From Gymnothorax reevesii (lineage: Eukaryota; Chordata; Actinopteri; Anguilliformes; Muraenidae), in contig CM056580.1 in the NCBI GenBank assembly GCA_029721435.1, positions 24,422,367 to 24,486,366 of the forward strand: a stretch of DNA of 64,000 nt, written 5' to 3'. Position 1 is the first letter of the stretch; every line of letters starts with the position of its first letter. This document shows, in pieces, positions 13,360 through 26,219 of this stretch. Under the pieces are notes generated by a model. It made no database searches and had not been told where the DNA came from. It worked only from the letters and a program-made list of their open reading frames with translations. Position numbers and translations under genes: made by a program.

Positions 13360-14731
13360 AACTGAAATGCCATCTGATCTCATGTTAACATCATAGAGGA
13401 CACGTTAAGTATGAAAATGACCAGATATTAGCACTTGCATTAGATCGCTAGCATTAGCATTTTAGCATCAGCATGTAAGCATTAGAATTGAAACATTAAC
13501 ATGACCCAATTTGCTTATTATACAAGAAGGGTTAAGCTGAAATGTCATCTGATCTCATATTAACATCATAGAGGACACGTACAGTATGAAAACGACCAGA
13601 TATTAGCACTCACATTAAATCGCTAGCATTAACAGGTTAGCATTAGCATTTAAACATTTATATCACTCAATTTCCATTTTACACAAGAAGGCTTAAACTG
13701 AAATGCCATCTGATCTCATGTTAACATCATAGAGGACACGTTAAGTATGGAAATGACCAGATATTACCACTTGCATTAGATCGCTAGCATTAACATTTTA
13801 GCATCAGCATGTAAGCATTAGCATTGAAACATTAACATGACCCAATTTGCTTATTATACAAGAAGGGTTAAGCTGAAATGTCATCTGATCTCATATTAAC
13901 ATCATCGAGGACATGTACAGTTTGAAAATGACCAGATATTAGCACTCTTATAACATCGCTAGCATTAGCAATTTAGCATTGGCATGTTTGAATGAGCCAG
14001 TTAGCATTAGCATTCAAACATTAACCTCACCCAATTTGCTTATTATACAAAAAGGGTTAAGCTGAAATGTCATCTGATCTCATATTAACATCATAGAGGA
14101 CACGTACAGTTTGAAAACGACCAGATATAAGCACTCACATTAGATCGCTAGCATTAGCATGTTAGCATTAGCATTCAAACATTTATATCACTCAATTTCC
14201 ATTTTACACAAGAAGGGTTAAGCTGAAATGCCATCTGATCTCATGTTATCATCATAGAGGACACGTTAAGTATGGAAATGACCAGATATTAGCACTTGCA
14301 TTAGATCGCTAGCATTATCATTTTAGCATCAGCATGTAAGCAGTAGCATTGAAACATTAACATGACCCAATTTGCTAATTATACAAGTAGGGTTGAGCTG
14401 AAATGTCATCTGATCTCATATTAACATCATAGAGGACACGTACAGTTTGAAAACGACCAGATTTTAGCACTCACATTAGATCGCTAGCTTTAGCATGTTA
14501 GCATTTCCATTTAAACATTTATATCACTCAATTTCCATTTTACACAAGAAGGCTTAAACTGAAATGCCATCTGATCTCATGTTATCATCATAGAGGACAC
14601 GTTAAGTATGGAAATGACCAGATATTAGCACTTGAATTAGATCGCTAGCATTAGCATTTTAGCATCAGCATGTAAGCAGTAGCATTGAAACATTAACATG
14701 ACCAAATTTGCTTTTTATACAAGAAGGGTTA

Positions 14732-15461
14732 AGCTGAAATGTCATCTGATCTCATATGAACATCATAGAGGACACGTACAGTTTGAAAATGACCAGATAT
14801 TAGCACTCTTATAACATCGCTAGCATTAGCAATTTAGCATTGGCATGTTTGAATTAGCCAGTTAGCATTAGCATTCAAACATTAACCTCACCCAATTTGC
14901 TCATTATACAAGAAGGGTTAAGCTGAAATGTCATCCGATCTCATATTAACATCATAGAGGACACTTACAGCTTGAAAAACGACCAGATATTCGCACTCGA
15001 ATTAGATTGCTAGCATTAGCATTTTTGCATCAGGATGTTAGCATTAGCATTGATACATTAACATTACCCAATTTGCTTATTATACAAGAAGGGTTAAGCT
15101 AAAATGTCATCTGATCTCATATGAACATCATAGAGGACACGTACAGTTTGAAAATGACCAGATATTAGCACTCTTATAACATCGCTAGCATTAGCAATTT
15201 AGCATTGGCATGTTTGAATTAGCCAGTTAGCATTAGCATTCAAACATTAACCTCACCCAATTTGCTCATTATACAAGAAGGGTTAAGCTGAAATGTCATC
15301 CGATCTCATATTAACATCATAGAGGACACTTACAGCTTGAAAAACGACCAGATATTCGCACTCGAATTAGATTGCTAGCATTAGCATTTTTGCATCAGGA
15401 TGTTAGCATTAGCATTGATACAATAACATTACCCAATTTGCTTATTATACAAGAAGGGTTA
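14732..15461. repeat. A-B doublet in tandem duplicate (2 x 365 bp)
   Basis: A 14732, B 14921, A 15097, B 15286. The two 365-bp halves share private variants: catatgaacatc with gtacagtttg in A, and cagcttgaaaaacg plus gatattcgcactc in B. I saw one clear difference, gatacattaac versus gatacaataac near 15419. This is a local, recent doubling at the border between HOR families. Confidence 0.92.
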
Positions 15462-16642
15462 AGCTAAAATGTCATCTGATCTCATATTAACATCATAGAG
15501 GACGCAAAGTATGAAAATGACCAGATATTAGCACTCGAAATAGATCGCTAGCATTAGCATTTTAGCATCAGCATGTAAGCAGTAGCATTGAAACATTAAC
15601 ATGACCCAATTTGCTTATTATACAAGAAGGGTTAAGCTGAAATGTCATCTGATCTCATATTAACATCATAGAGGACACGTACAGTATGAAAATGACCAGA
15701 TATTAGCACTCACATTAGTTCGCTAGCATTAGCATGTTAGCATTTGCATTTAAACATTTATATCACTCAATTTCCATTTTACACAAGAAGGCTTAAACTG
15801 AAATGCCATCTGATCTCCTGTTAACATCATAGAGGACACGTTAAGTATTGAAATGACCAGATATTAGCACTTGCATTAGATCGCTAGCATTAGCATTTTA
15901 GCATCAGCATTTCAGCATTAGCATTGAAACATTAACATGACCCAATTTGCTTATTATACAAGAAGGGTTAAGCTGAAATGTCATCTGATCTCATATGAAC
16001 ATCATAGAGGACACGTACAGTATAGAAACGACCAGATATAAGCACTCACATTAGATCGCTAGCATTAGCATGTTAGCATTAGTATTCAAACATTTATATC
16101 ACTCAATTTCCATTATACACAAGAAGGCTTAAACTGAAATGCCATCTGATCTCATGTTAACATCATAGAGGACACGTTAAGTATGGAAATGACCAGATAT
16201 TAGCACTTGCATTAGATCGCTAGCATTAGCATTTTAGCATCAGCATGTAAGCAGTAGCATTGAAACATTAACATGACCCAATTTGCTTATTATACAAGAA
16301 GGGTTAAGCTGAAATGTCATCTGATCTCATATGAACATCATAGAGGACACGTACAGTTTGAAAACGACCAGATATAAGCACTCACATTAGATCGCTAGCA
16401 TTAGCATGTTAGCATTAGCATTCAAACATTTATATCACTCCATTTCCATTATACACAAGAAGGCTTAAACTGAAATGCCATCTGATCTCATGTTAACATC
16501 ATAGAGGACACGTTAAGTATGGAAATGACCAGATATTAGCACTTGCATTTGATCGCTAGCATTAGCATTTTAGCATCAGCATGTAAGCATTAGCATTGAA
16601 ACATTAACATGACCCAATTTGCTTATTATACAAGAAGGGTTA
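15462..16642. repeat. Linker block starting with a B'/C chimera, then C/D dimers
   Basis: Starts: B'/C 15462, D 15635, C 15796, D 15971, C 16132, D 16307, C 16468. The first monomer has a B' head (with gaggacgcaaagtatg and ctcgaaatag) and a C tail (tagcatcagcat, cattaacatgaccc), 173 bp long. The same chimera recurs at 22844-23016 with the same rare gacgcaaag, so it was made once and then copied with its surroundings. Confidence 0.88.
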
Positions 16643-19036
16643 AGCTGAAATGTCATCTGATCTCATATTAACATCATAGAGGACATGTACAGTTTGAAAA
16701 TGACCAGATATTAGCACTCTTATAACATCGCTAGCATTAGCAATTTAGCATTGGCATGTTTGAATTAGCCAGTTAGCATTAGCATTCAAACATTAACCTC
16801 ACCCAATTTGCTCATTATACAAGAAGGGTTAAGCTGAAATGTCATCCGATCTCATATTAACATCATAGAGGACACTTACAGTTTGAAAAACGACCAGATA
16901 TTAGCACTCGAATTAGATTGCTAGCATTAGCATTTTTGCATCAGGATGTTAGCATTAGCATTGATACATTAACATTACCCAATTTGCTTATTATACAAGA
17001 AGGGTTAAGCTAAAATGTCATCTGATCTCATATTAACATCATAGAGGACACAAAGTATGAAAATGACCAGATATTAGCACTCGAAATAGATTGCTAGCAT
17101 TAGCATTTTTGCATCAGTATGTTAGCATTAGCATTGATACATCAACATTACCCAATTTGCATATTATACAAGAAGGGTTAAGCTAAAATGTCATCTGATT
17201 TCATGTTAACATAACAGAGGACACGTACAGTTTGAAAATGACCAGATATTAGCACTCTTATAACATCGCTAACATTAACAATTTAGCATTGGCATGTTAG
17301 AATTAGCCAGTTAGCATTAGCATTCAAACATTAACCTCACCCAATTTGCTCATTATACAAGAAGGTTTAAGCTGAAATGTCATCCGATCTCATATTAACA
17401 TCATAGAGGACACGTACAGTTTGAAAAACGACCGGATATAAGCACTCACATTAGATCGCTAGCATTAGCATGTTAGCATTAGCATTCAAACATTTATATC
17501 ACTCAATTTCCATTTTACACAAGAATGGTTAAGCTGAAATGCCATCTGATCTCATGTTATCGTCATAGAGGACACGATAAGTATGGAAATGACCAGATAT
17601 TAGCACTTGCATTAGATCGCTAGCATTAGCATTTTAGCATCAGCATTTCAGCATTAGCATTGAAACATTAACATGACCCAATTTGCTTATTATACAAGAA
17701 GGGTTAAGCTGAAATGTCATCTGATCTCATATTAACATCATAGAGGACACGTACAGTATGAAAACGACCAGATATTAGCACTCACATTAAATCGTTAGCA
17801 TTAGCAGGTTAGCATTTGCATTTAAACATTTATATCACTCAATTTCCATTTTACACAAGAAGGCTTAAACTGAAATGCCATCTGATCTCATGTTAACATC
17901 ATAGAGGACACGTTAAGTATGGAAATGACCAGATATTAGCACTTGCATTAGATCGCTAGCATTAGCATTTTAGCATCAGCATGTAAGCAGTAGCATTGAA
18001 ACATTAACATGACCCAATTTGCTTATTATACAAGAAGGGTTAAGCTGAAATGTCATCTGATCTCCTATGAACATCATAGAGGACACGTACAGTGTGAAAA
18101 CGACCAGATATAAGCACTCACATTAGATCGCTAGCATTAGCATGTTAGCATTTGCATTTAAACATTTATATCACTCAATTTCCATTTTACACAAGAAGGC
18201 TTAAACTGAAATGCCATCTGAACTCATGTTAACATCATAGAGGACACGTTAAGTATGGAAATGACCAGATATTAGCACTTGCATTAGATCGCTAGCATTA
18301 GCATTTTAGCATCAGCATTGAAACATTAACATGACCCAATTTGCTTATTACACAAGAAGGGTTAAGCTGAAATGTCATCTGATCTCATATGAACATCATA
18401 GAGGACACGTACAGTATAGAAACGACCAGATATAAGCACTCCCATTAGATCGCTAACATTAGCATGTTAGCATTAGTATTCAAACATTTATATCACTCAA
18501 TTTTCATTATACACAAGAAGGCTTAAACTGAAATGCCATCTGATCTCATGTTAACATCATAGAGGACACGTTAAGTATGGAAATGACCAGATATTAGCAC
18601 TTGCATTAGATCGCTAGCATTAGCATTTTAGCATCAGCATGTAAGCAGTAGCATTGAAACATTAACATGACCCAATTTGCTTATTATACAAGAAGGGTTA
18701 AGCTGAAATGTCATCTGATCTCATATGAACATCATAGAGGACACGTACAGTTTGAAAACGACCAGATATAAGCACTCACATTAGATCGCTAGCATTAGCA
18801 TGTTAGCATTAGCATTCAAACATTTATATCACTCAATTTCCATTATACACAAGAAGGCTTAAACTGAAATGCCATCTGATCTCATGTTAACATCATAGAG
18901 GACACGTTAAGTATGGAAATGACCAGATATTAGCACTTGCATTTGATCGCTAGCATTAGCATTTTAGCATCAGCATGTAAGCATTAGCATTGAAACATTA
19001 ACATGACCCAATTTGCTTATTATACAAGAAGGGTTA
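16643..19036. repeat. HOR family 2, copy 1 (2,394 bp, 14 monomers)
   Basis: Starts: A 16643, B 16832, B' 17008, A' 17181, D162 17370, C 17532, D 17707, C 17868, D 18043, C 18204 (short), D 18365, C 18526, D 18701, C 18862. Shared private variants with the next copy include tttgcatattatac at the end of B', cataacagagg in A' and cattaaatcgttagc in a D. Compared with family 1, the order A-B-B'-A'-D162-C is more compact. Confidence 0.9.
18204..18364. repeat. C monomer missing exactly one 14-bp subunit (161 bp)
   Basis: All C markers are present in head and tail, but the tail reads tagcatcagcattgaaac where C normally has one more subunit, gtaagcattagcat, before tgaaac. The loss is exactly 14 bp and brings the C monomer to the length of class D. 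It is direct evidence that subunit number can change by one unit. Confidence 0.93.
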
Positions 19037-21605
19037 AGCTGAAATGTCATCTGATCTCATATTAACATCAAAGAGGACATGTACAGTTTGAAAATGACCA
19101 GATATTAGCACTCTTATAACATCGCTAGCATTAGCAATTTAGCATTGGCATGTTTGAATTAGCCAGTTAGCATTAGCATTCAAACATTAACCTCACCCAA
19201 TTTGCTCATTATACAAGAAGGGTTAAGCTGAAATGTCATCCGATCTCATATTAACATCATAGAGGACACTTACAGTTTGAAAAACGACCAGATATTAGCA
19301 CTCGAATTAGATTGCTAGCATTAGCATTTTTGCATCAGGATGTTAGCATTAGCATTGATACATTAACATTACCCAATTTGCTTATTATACAAGAAGGGTT
19401 AAGCTAAAATGTCATCTGATCTCATATTAACATCATAGAGGACACAAAGTATGAAAATGACCAGATATTAGCACTCGAAATAGATTGCTAGCATTAGCAT
19501 TTTTGCATCAGTATGTTAGCATTAGCATTGATACATCAACATTACCCAATTTGCATATTATACAAGAAGGGTTAAGCTAAAATGTCATCTGATTTCATAT
19601 TAACATAACAGAGGACACGTACAGTTTGAAAATGACCAGATATTAGCACTGTTATAACATCGCTAACATTAACAATTTAGCATTGGCATGTTAGAATTAG
19701 CCAGTTAGCATTAGCATTCAAACATTAACCTCACCCAATTTGCTCATTATACAAGAAGGGTTAAGCTGAAATGTCATCCGATCTCATATTAACATCATAG
19801 AGGACACGTACAGTTTGAAAAACGACCAGATATAAGCACTCACATTAGATCGCTAGCATTAGCATGTTAGCATTAGCATTCAAACATTTATATCACTCAA
19901 TTTCCATTTTACACAAGAATGGTTAAGCTGAAATGCCATCTGATCTCATGTTATCGTCATAGAGGACACGATAAGTATGGAAATGACCAGATATTAGCAC
20001 TTGCATTAGATCGCTAGCATTAGCATTTTAGCATCAGCATTTCAGCATTAGCATTGAAACATTAACATGACCCAATTTGCTTATTATACAAGAAGGGTTA
20101 AGCTGAAATGTCATCTGATCTCATATTAACATCATAGAGGACACGTACAGTATGAAAACGACCAGATATTAGCACTCACATTAGATCGCTAGCATTAGCA
20201 TGTTAGCATTTGCATTTAAACATTTATATCACTCAATTTCCATTTTCCACAAGAAGGCTTAAACTGAAATGCCATCTGATCTCATTTTAACATCATAGAG
20301 GACACGTTAAGTATGGAAATGACCAGATATTAGCACTTGCATTAGATCGCTAGCATTAGCATTTTAGCATCAGCATGTAAGCATTAGCATTGAAACATTA
20401 ACATGACCCAATTTGCTTATTATACAAGAAGGGTTAAGCTGAAATGTCATCTGATCTCATATGAACATCATAGAGGACACGTACAGTATGAAAACGACCA
20501 GATATTAGCACTCACATTAGATCGCTAGCATTAGCATGTTAGCATTTGCATTTAAACATTTATATCACTCAATTTCCATTTTACACAAGAAGGCTTAAAC
20601 TGAAATGCCATCTGATCTCATGTTAACATCATAGAGGACACGTTAAGTATGAAAATGACCAGATATTAGCACTTGCATTAGATCGCTAGCATTAGCATTT
20701 TAGCATCAGCATGTAAGCATTAGCATTGAAACATTAACATGACCCAATTTGCTTATTATACAAGAAGGGTTAAGCTGAAATGTCATCTGATCTCATATTA
20801 ACATCACAGAGGACACGTACAGTATGAAAACGACCAGATATTAGCACTCACATTAAATCGTTAGCATTAGCAGGTTAGCATTTGCATTTAAACATTTATA
20901 TCACTCAATTTCCATTTTACACAAGAAGGCTTAAACTGAAATGCCATCTGATCTCATGTTAACATCATAGAGGACACGTTAAGTATGGAAATGACCAGAT
21001 ATTAGCACTTGCATTAGATCGCTAGCATTAGCATTTTAGCATCAGCATGTAAGCATTAGCATTGAAACATTAACATGACCCAATTTGCTTATTATACAAG
21101 AAGGGTTAAGCTGAAATGTCATCTGATCTCCTATGAACATCATAGAGGACACGTACAGTTTGAAAACGACCAGATATAAGCACTCACATTAGATCGCTAG
21201 CATTAGCATGTTAGCATTAGCATTCAAACATTTATATCACTCAATTTCCATTATACACAAGAAGGCTTAAACTGAAATGCCATCTGATCTCATATTAACA
21301 TCATAGAGGACACGTACAGTATGAAAACGACCAGATATAAGCACTCATATTAGATCGCTAGCATTAGCATGTTAGCATTAGCATTTAAACATTTATACCA
21401 CTCAATTTCCATTTTACACAAGAAGGGTTAAGCTGAAATGCCATCTGATCTCATGTTAACATCATAGAGGACACGTTAAGTATGGAAATGACCAGATATT
21501 AGCACTTGCATTTGATCGCTAGCATTAGCATTTTAGCATCAGCATGTAAGCATTAGCATTGAAACATTAACATGACCCAATTTGCTTATTATACAAGAAG
21601 GGTTA
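19037..21605. repeat. HOR family 2, copy 2 (2,569 bp, 15 monomers)
   Basis: Starts: A 19037, B 19226, B' 19402, A' 19575, D162 19764, C 19926, D 20101, C 20262, D 20437, C 20598, D 20773, C 20934, D 21109, D2 21270, C 21431. It is 175 bp longer than the previous copy. An extra D2 monomer explains 161 bp, and a full-length C in place of the short one explains the other 14 bp. Confidence 0.9.
21270..21430. repeat. Class D2 monomer, 161 bp (type example): C start joined to D body
   Basis: D2 sits directly after a D monomer and so breaks the C/D alternation. It opens with the C-type aactgaaatgcc but then reads catattaac and cacgtacagtatg, as class D does. It is best read as a C monomer converted to D within the first 25 bases. 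Starts: 21270, 26595, 28638, 30345, 46643, 49020, 49853, 52581, 53414, 56478 and 58655. Those at 49020, 52581 and 56478 share gaaaaagacc, showing they are corresponding copies. The D-D2 doublet at 43956/44117 differs: there the C-like part reaches gttatcatcat, so it probably arose separately. Confidence 0.88.
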
Positions 21606-23689
21606 CGCTGAAATGTCATCTGATCTCATATGAACATCATAGAGGACATGTACAGTTTGAAAATGACCAGATATTAGCACTCTTATAAAATCGCTAGCAT
21701 TAGCAATTTAGCATTGGCATGTTTGAATTAGCCAGTTAGCATTAGCATTCAAACATTAACCTCACCCAATTTGCTTATTATACAAGAAGGGTTAAGCTGA
21801 AATGTCATCCGATCTCATATTAACATCATAGAGGACACGTGCAGTTTGAAAACGACCAGATATAAGCACTCACATTAGATCGCTAGCATTAGCATGTTAG
21901 CATTAACATTCAAACATTTATATCACTAAATTTCCATTTTACACAAGAAGAGTTAAGCTGAAATGCCATCTGATCTCATGTTATCATCATAGAGGACACG
22001 TTAAGTATGGAAATGACCAGATATTAGCACTTGCATTAGATCGCTAGCATTAGCATTTTAGCATCAGCATGTAAGCATTAGCATTGAAACATTAACATGA
22101 CCCAATTTGCTTATTATACAAGAAGGGTTAAGCTGAAATGTCATCTGATCTCATAATAACACCATAGAGGACATGTACAGTTTGAATATGACCAGATATT
22201 AGCACTCGAATTAGATTGCTAGCATTAGCATTTTTGCATCAGTATGTTAGCATTAGCATTGATACATTAACATTACCCAATTTTCTTATTATACAAGAAG
22301 GGTTAAGCTAAAATGTCATCTGATCTCATATTAACATCATCGAGGACACAAAGTATGAAAATGACCAGATATTAGCACACGAATTAGATTGCTAGCATTA
22401 GCATTTTTGCATCAGTATGTTAGCATTAGCATTCATACATTAACATTACCCAATTTGCTAAGTATACAAGAAGGGTTTAGCTAAAATGTCATCTGATCTC
22501 ATATTAACATCATAGAGGACACGTACAGTTTGAAAATGACCAGATATTTGCACTCTTATCACATCGCTAGCATTAACAATTTAGCATTGGCATGTTAGAA
22601 TTAGCCAGTTAGCATTAGCATTCAAACATTAACCTCACCCAATTTGCTCATTATACAAGAAGGGGTAAGCTGAAATGTCATCCGATCTCATATTAACATC
22701 ATAGAGGACACTTACAGTTTGAAAAACGACCAGATATTAGCACTCGAATTAGATTGCTAGCATTAGCATTTTTGCATCAGGATGTTAGCATTAGCATTGA
22801 TACCTTAACATTACCCAATTTGCTTATTATACAAGAAGGGTTAAGCTAAAATGTCATCTGATCTCATATTAACATCATAGAGGACGCAAAGTATGAAAAT
22901 GACCAGATATTAGCACTCGAAATAGATCGCTAGCATTAGCATTTTAGCATCAGCATGTAAGCAGTAGCATTGAAACATTAACATGACCCAATTTGCTTAT
23001 TATACAAGAAGGGTTAAGCTGAAATGTCATCTGATCTCATATTAACATCATAGAGGACACGTACAGTATGAAAACGACCAGATATTAGCACTCACATTAG
23101 TTCGCTAGCATTAGCATGTTAGCATTTGCATTTGAAACATTTATATCACTCAATTTCCATTTTACACAAGAAGGCTTAAACTGAAATGCCATCTGATCTC
23201 CTGTTAACATCATAGAGGACACGTTAAGTATGGAAATGACCAGATATTAGCACTTGCATTAGATCGCTAGCATTATCATTTTAGCATCAGCATTTCAGCA
23301 TTAGCATTGAAACATTAACATGACCCAATTTGCTTATTATACAAGAAGGGTTAAGCTGAAATGTCATCTGATCTCATATGAACATCATAGAGGACACGTA
23401 CAGTATAGAAACGACCAGATATAAGCACTCACATTAGATCGCTAGCATTAGCATGTTAGCATTAGCATTCAAACATTTATATCACTCAATTTCCATTATA
23501 CACAAGAAGGCTTAAACTGAAATGCCATCTGATCTCATGTTAACATCATAGAGGACACGTTAAGTATGGAAATGACCAGATATTAGCACTTGCATTTGAT
23601 CGCTAGCATTAGCATTTTAGCATCAGCATGTAAGCATTAGCATTGAAACATTAACATGACCCAATTTGCTTATTATACAAGAAGGGTTA
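21606..23689. repeat. Mixed HOR block A-D-C-AB-B'-A'-B-B'/C-D-C-D-C (2,084 bp)
   Basis: Starts: A 21606, D 21795, C 21956, AB 22131, B' 22306, A' 22479, B 22668, B'/C 22844, D 23017, C 23179, D 23354, C 23515. The AB monomer (175 bp) has an A head with catgtacagtttg and a B tail, and is the first of a type that becomes regular further right. D 23017 is 162 bp because of an extra G (catttgaaacat). The right part, B 22668 to C 23515, resembles 15286-16131 and then joins a family-2 copy, so the block looks recombinant. Confidence 0.85.
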
Positions 23690-26219
23690 AGCTGAAATGT
23701 CATCTGATCTCATATTAACATCATAGAGGACATGTACAGTTTGAAAATGACCAGATATTAGCACTCTTATAACACCGCTAGCATTAGCAATTTAGCATTG
23801 GCATGTTTGAATTAGCCAGTTAGCATTAGCATTCAAACATTAACCTCACCCAATTTGCTCATTATACAAGAAGGGTTAAGCTGAAATGTCATCCGATCTC
23901 ATATTAACATCATAGAGGACACTTACAGTTTGAAAAATGACCAGATATTAGCACTCGAATTAGATTGCTAGCATTAGCATTTTTGCATCAGGATGTTAGC
24001 ATTAGCATTGATACATTAACATTACCCAATTTGCTTATTATACAAGAAGGGTTAAGCTAAAATGTCATCTGATCTCATATTAACATCATAGAGGACACAA
24101 AGTATGAAAATGACCAGATATTAGCACTCGAAATAGATTGCTAGCATTAGCATTTTTGCATCAGTATGTTAGCATTAGCATTGATACATCAACATTACCC
24201 AATTTGCATATTATACAAGAAGGGTTAAGCTAAAATGTCATCTGATTTCATGTTAACATAACAGAGGACACGTACAGTTTGAAAATGACCAGATATTAGC
24301 ACTCTTATAACATCGCTAACATTAACAATTTAGCATTGGCATGTTAGAATTAGCCAGTTAGCATTAGCATTCAAACATTAACCTCACCCAATTTGCTCAT
24401 TATACAAGAAGGGTTAAGCTGAAATGTCATCCGATCTCATATTAACATCATAGAGGACACGTACAGTTTGAAAAACGACCAGATATAAGCACTCACATTA
24501 GATCGCTAGCATTAGCATGTTAGCATTAGCATTCAAACATTTATATCACTCAATTTCCATTTTACACAAGAATGGTTAAGATGAAATGCCATCTGATCTC
24601 ATGTTATCGTCATAGAGGACACGATAAGTATGGAAATGACCAGATATTAGCACTTGCATTAGATCGCTAGCATTAGCATTTTAGCATCAGCATTTCAGCA
24701 TTAGCATTGAAACATTAACATGACCCAATTTGCTTATTATACAAGAAGGGTTAAGCTGAAATGTCATCTGATCTCATATTAACATCATAGAGGACACGTA
24801 CAGTATGAAAACGACCAGAAATTAGCACTCACATTAGATCGCTAGCATTAGCATGTTAGCATTTGCATTTAAACATTTATATCACTCAATTTCCATTTTA
24901 CACAAGAAGGCTTAAACTGAAATGCCATCTGATCTCATGTTAACATCATAGAGGACACGTTAAGTATGGAAATGACCAGATATTAGCACTTGCATTAGAT
25001 CGCTAGCATTAGCATTTTAGCATCAGCATGTAAGCATTAGCATTGAAACATTAACATGACCCAATTTGCTTATTATACAAGAAGGGTTAAGCTGAAATGT
25101 CATCTGATCTCATATGAACATCATAGAGGACACGTACAGTATGAAAACGACCAGATATTAGCACTCACATTAGATCGCTAGCATTAGCATGTTAGCATTT
25201 GCATTTAAACATTTATATCACTCAATTTCCATTTTACACAAGAAGGCTTAAACTGAAATGCCATCTGATCTCATGTTAACATCATAGAGGACACGTTAAG
25301 TATGAAAATGACCAGATATTAGCACTTGCATTAGATCGCTAGCATTAGCATTTTAGCATCAGCATGTAAGCATTAGCATTGAAACATTAACATGACCCAA
25401 TTTGCTTTTTATACAAGAAGGGTTAAGCTGAAATGTCATCTGATCTCATATTAACATCATAGAGGACACGTACAGTATGAAAAAGACCAGATATTAGCAC
25501 TCACATTAAATCGTTAGCATTAGCAGGTTAGCATTTGCATTTAAACATTTATATCACTCAATTTCCATTTTACACAAGAAGGCTTAAACTGAAATGCCAT
25601 CTGATCTCATGTTAACATCATAGAGGAAACGTTAAGTATGGAAATGACCAGATATTAGCACTTGCATTAGATCGCTAGCATTAGCATTTTAGCATCAGCA
25701 TTTCAGCATTAGCATTGAAACATTAACATGACCCAATTTGCTTATTATACAAGAAGGGTTAAGCTGAAATGTCATCTGATCTCCTATGAACATCAGAGAG
25801 GACACGTACAGTTTGAAAACGACCAGATATAAGCACTCACATTAGATCGCTAGCATTAGCATGTTAGCATTTGCATTTAAACATTTATATCACTCAATTT
25901 CCATTTTACACAAGAAGGCTTAAACTGAAATGCCATCTGATCTCATGTTAATATCATAGAGGACACGTTAAGTATGAAAATGACCAGATATTAGCACTTG
26001 CATTAGATCGCTAGCATTAGCATTTTAGCATCAGCATGTAAGCATTAGCATTGAAACATTAACATGACCCAATTTGCTTATTATACAAGAAGGGTTAAGC
26101 TGAAATGTCATCTGATCTCATATTAACATCATAGAGGACACGTACAGTATGAAAACGACCAGATATTAGCACTCACATTAAATCGTTAGCATTAGCAGGT
26201 TAGCATTTGCATTTAAACA
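23690..26219. repeat. HOR family 2, copy 3, with a lengthened C/D run
   Basis: Starts: A 23690, B 23879, B' 24055, A' 24228, D162 24417, C 24579, D 24754, C 24915, D 25090, C 25251, D 25426, C 25587, D 25762, C 25923, D 26098, continuing into C 26259, D 26434, D2 26595, C 26756 of the next entry. Counted to 26930 it is 3,241 bp and 19 monomers. The growth over copy 2 comes from additional C/D dimers. The cattaaatcgttagc variant of D occurs twice (25426 and 26098), showing internal doubling. Confidence 0.85.

Larger units (their letters stand above)
8547..14731. repeat. HOR family 1, copy 3, enlarged (6,185 bp, 36 monomers)
   Basis: It starts like copies 1 and 2: A 8547, B' 8736, A' 8909, B 9098, B' 9274, A' 9447, D162 9636, C 9798, D 9973, C 10134, D 10309, C 10470. 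Then the seven-monomer block A-D-C-D-C-D-C (10645, 10834, 10995, 11170, 11331, 11506, 11667) repeats at 11842, 12031, 12192, 12367, 12528, 12703, 12864. Next come D 13039, a C/D chimera 13200, C 13360, D 13535, C 13696 and a shortened third block A 13871, D 14060, C 14221, D 14396, C 14557. The closing A-B-C of copies 1 and 2 is not in its usual place; an A-B doublet follows instead. Confidence 0.88.
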
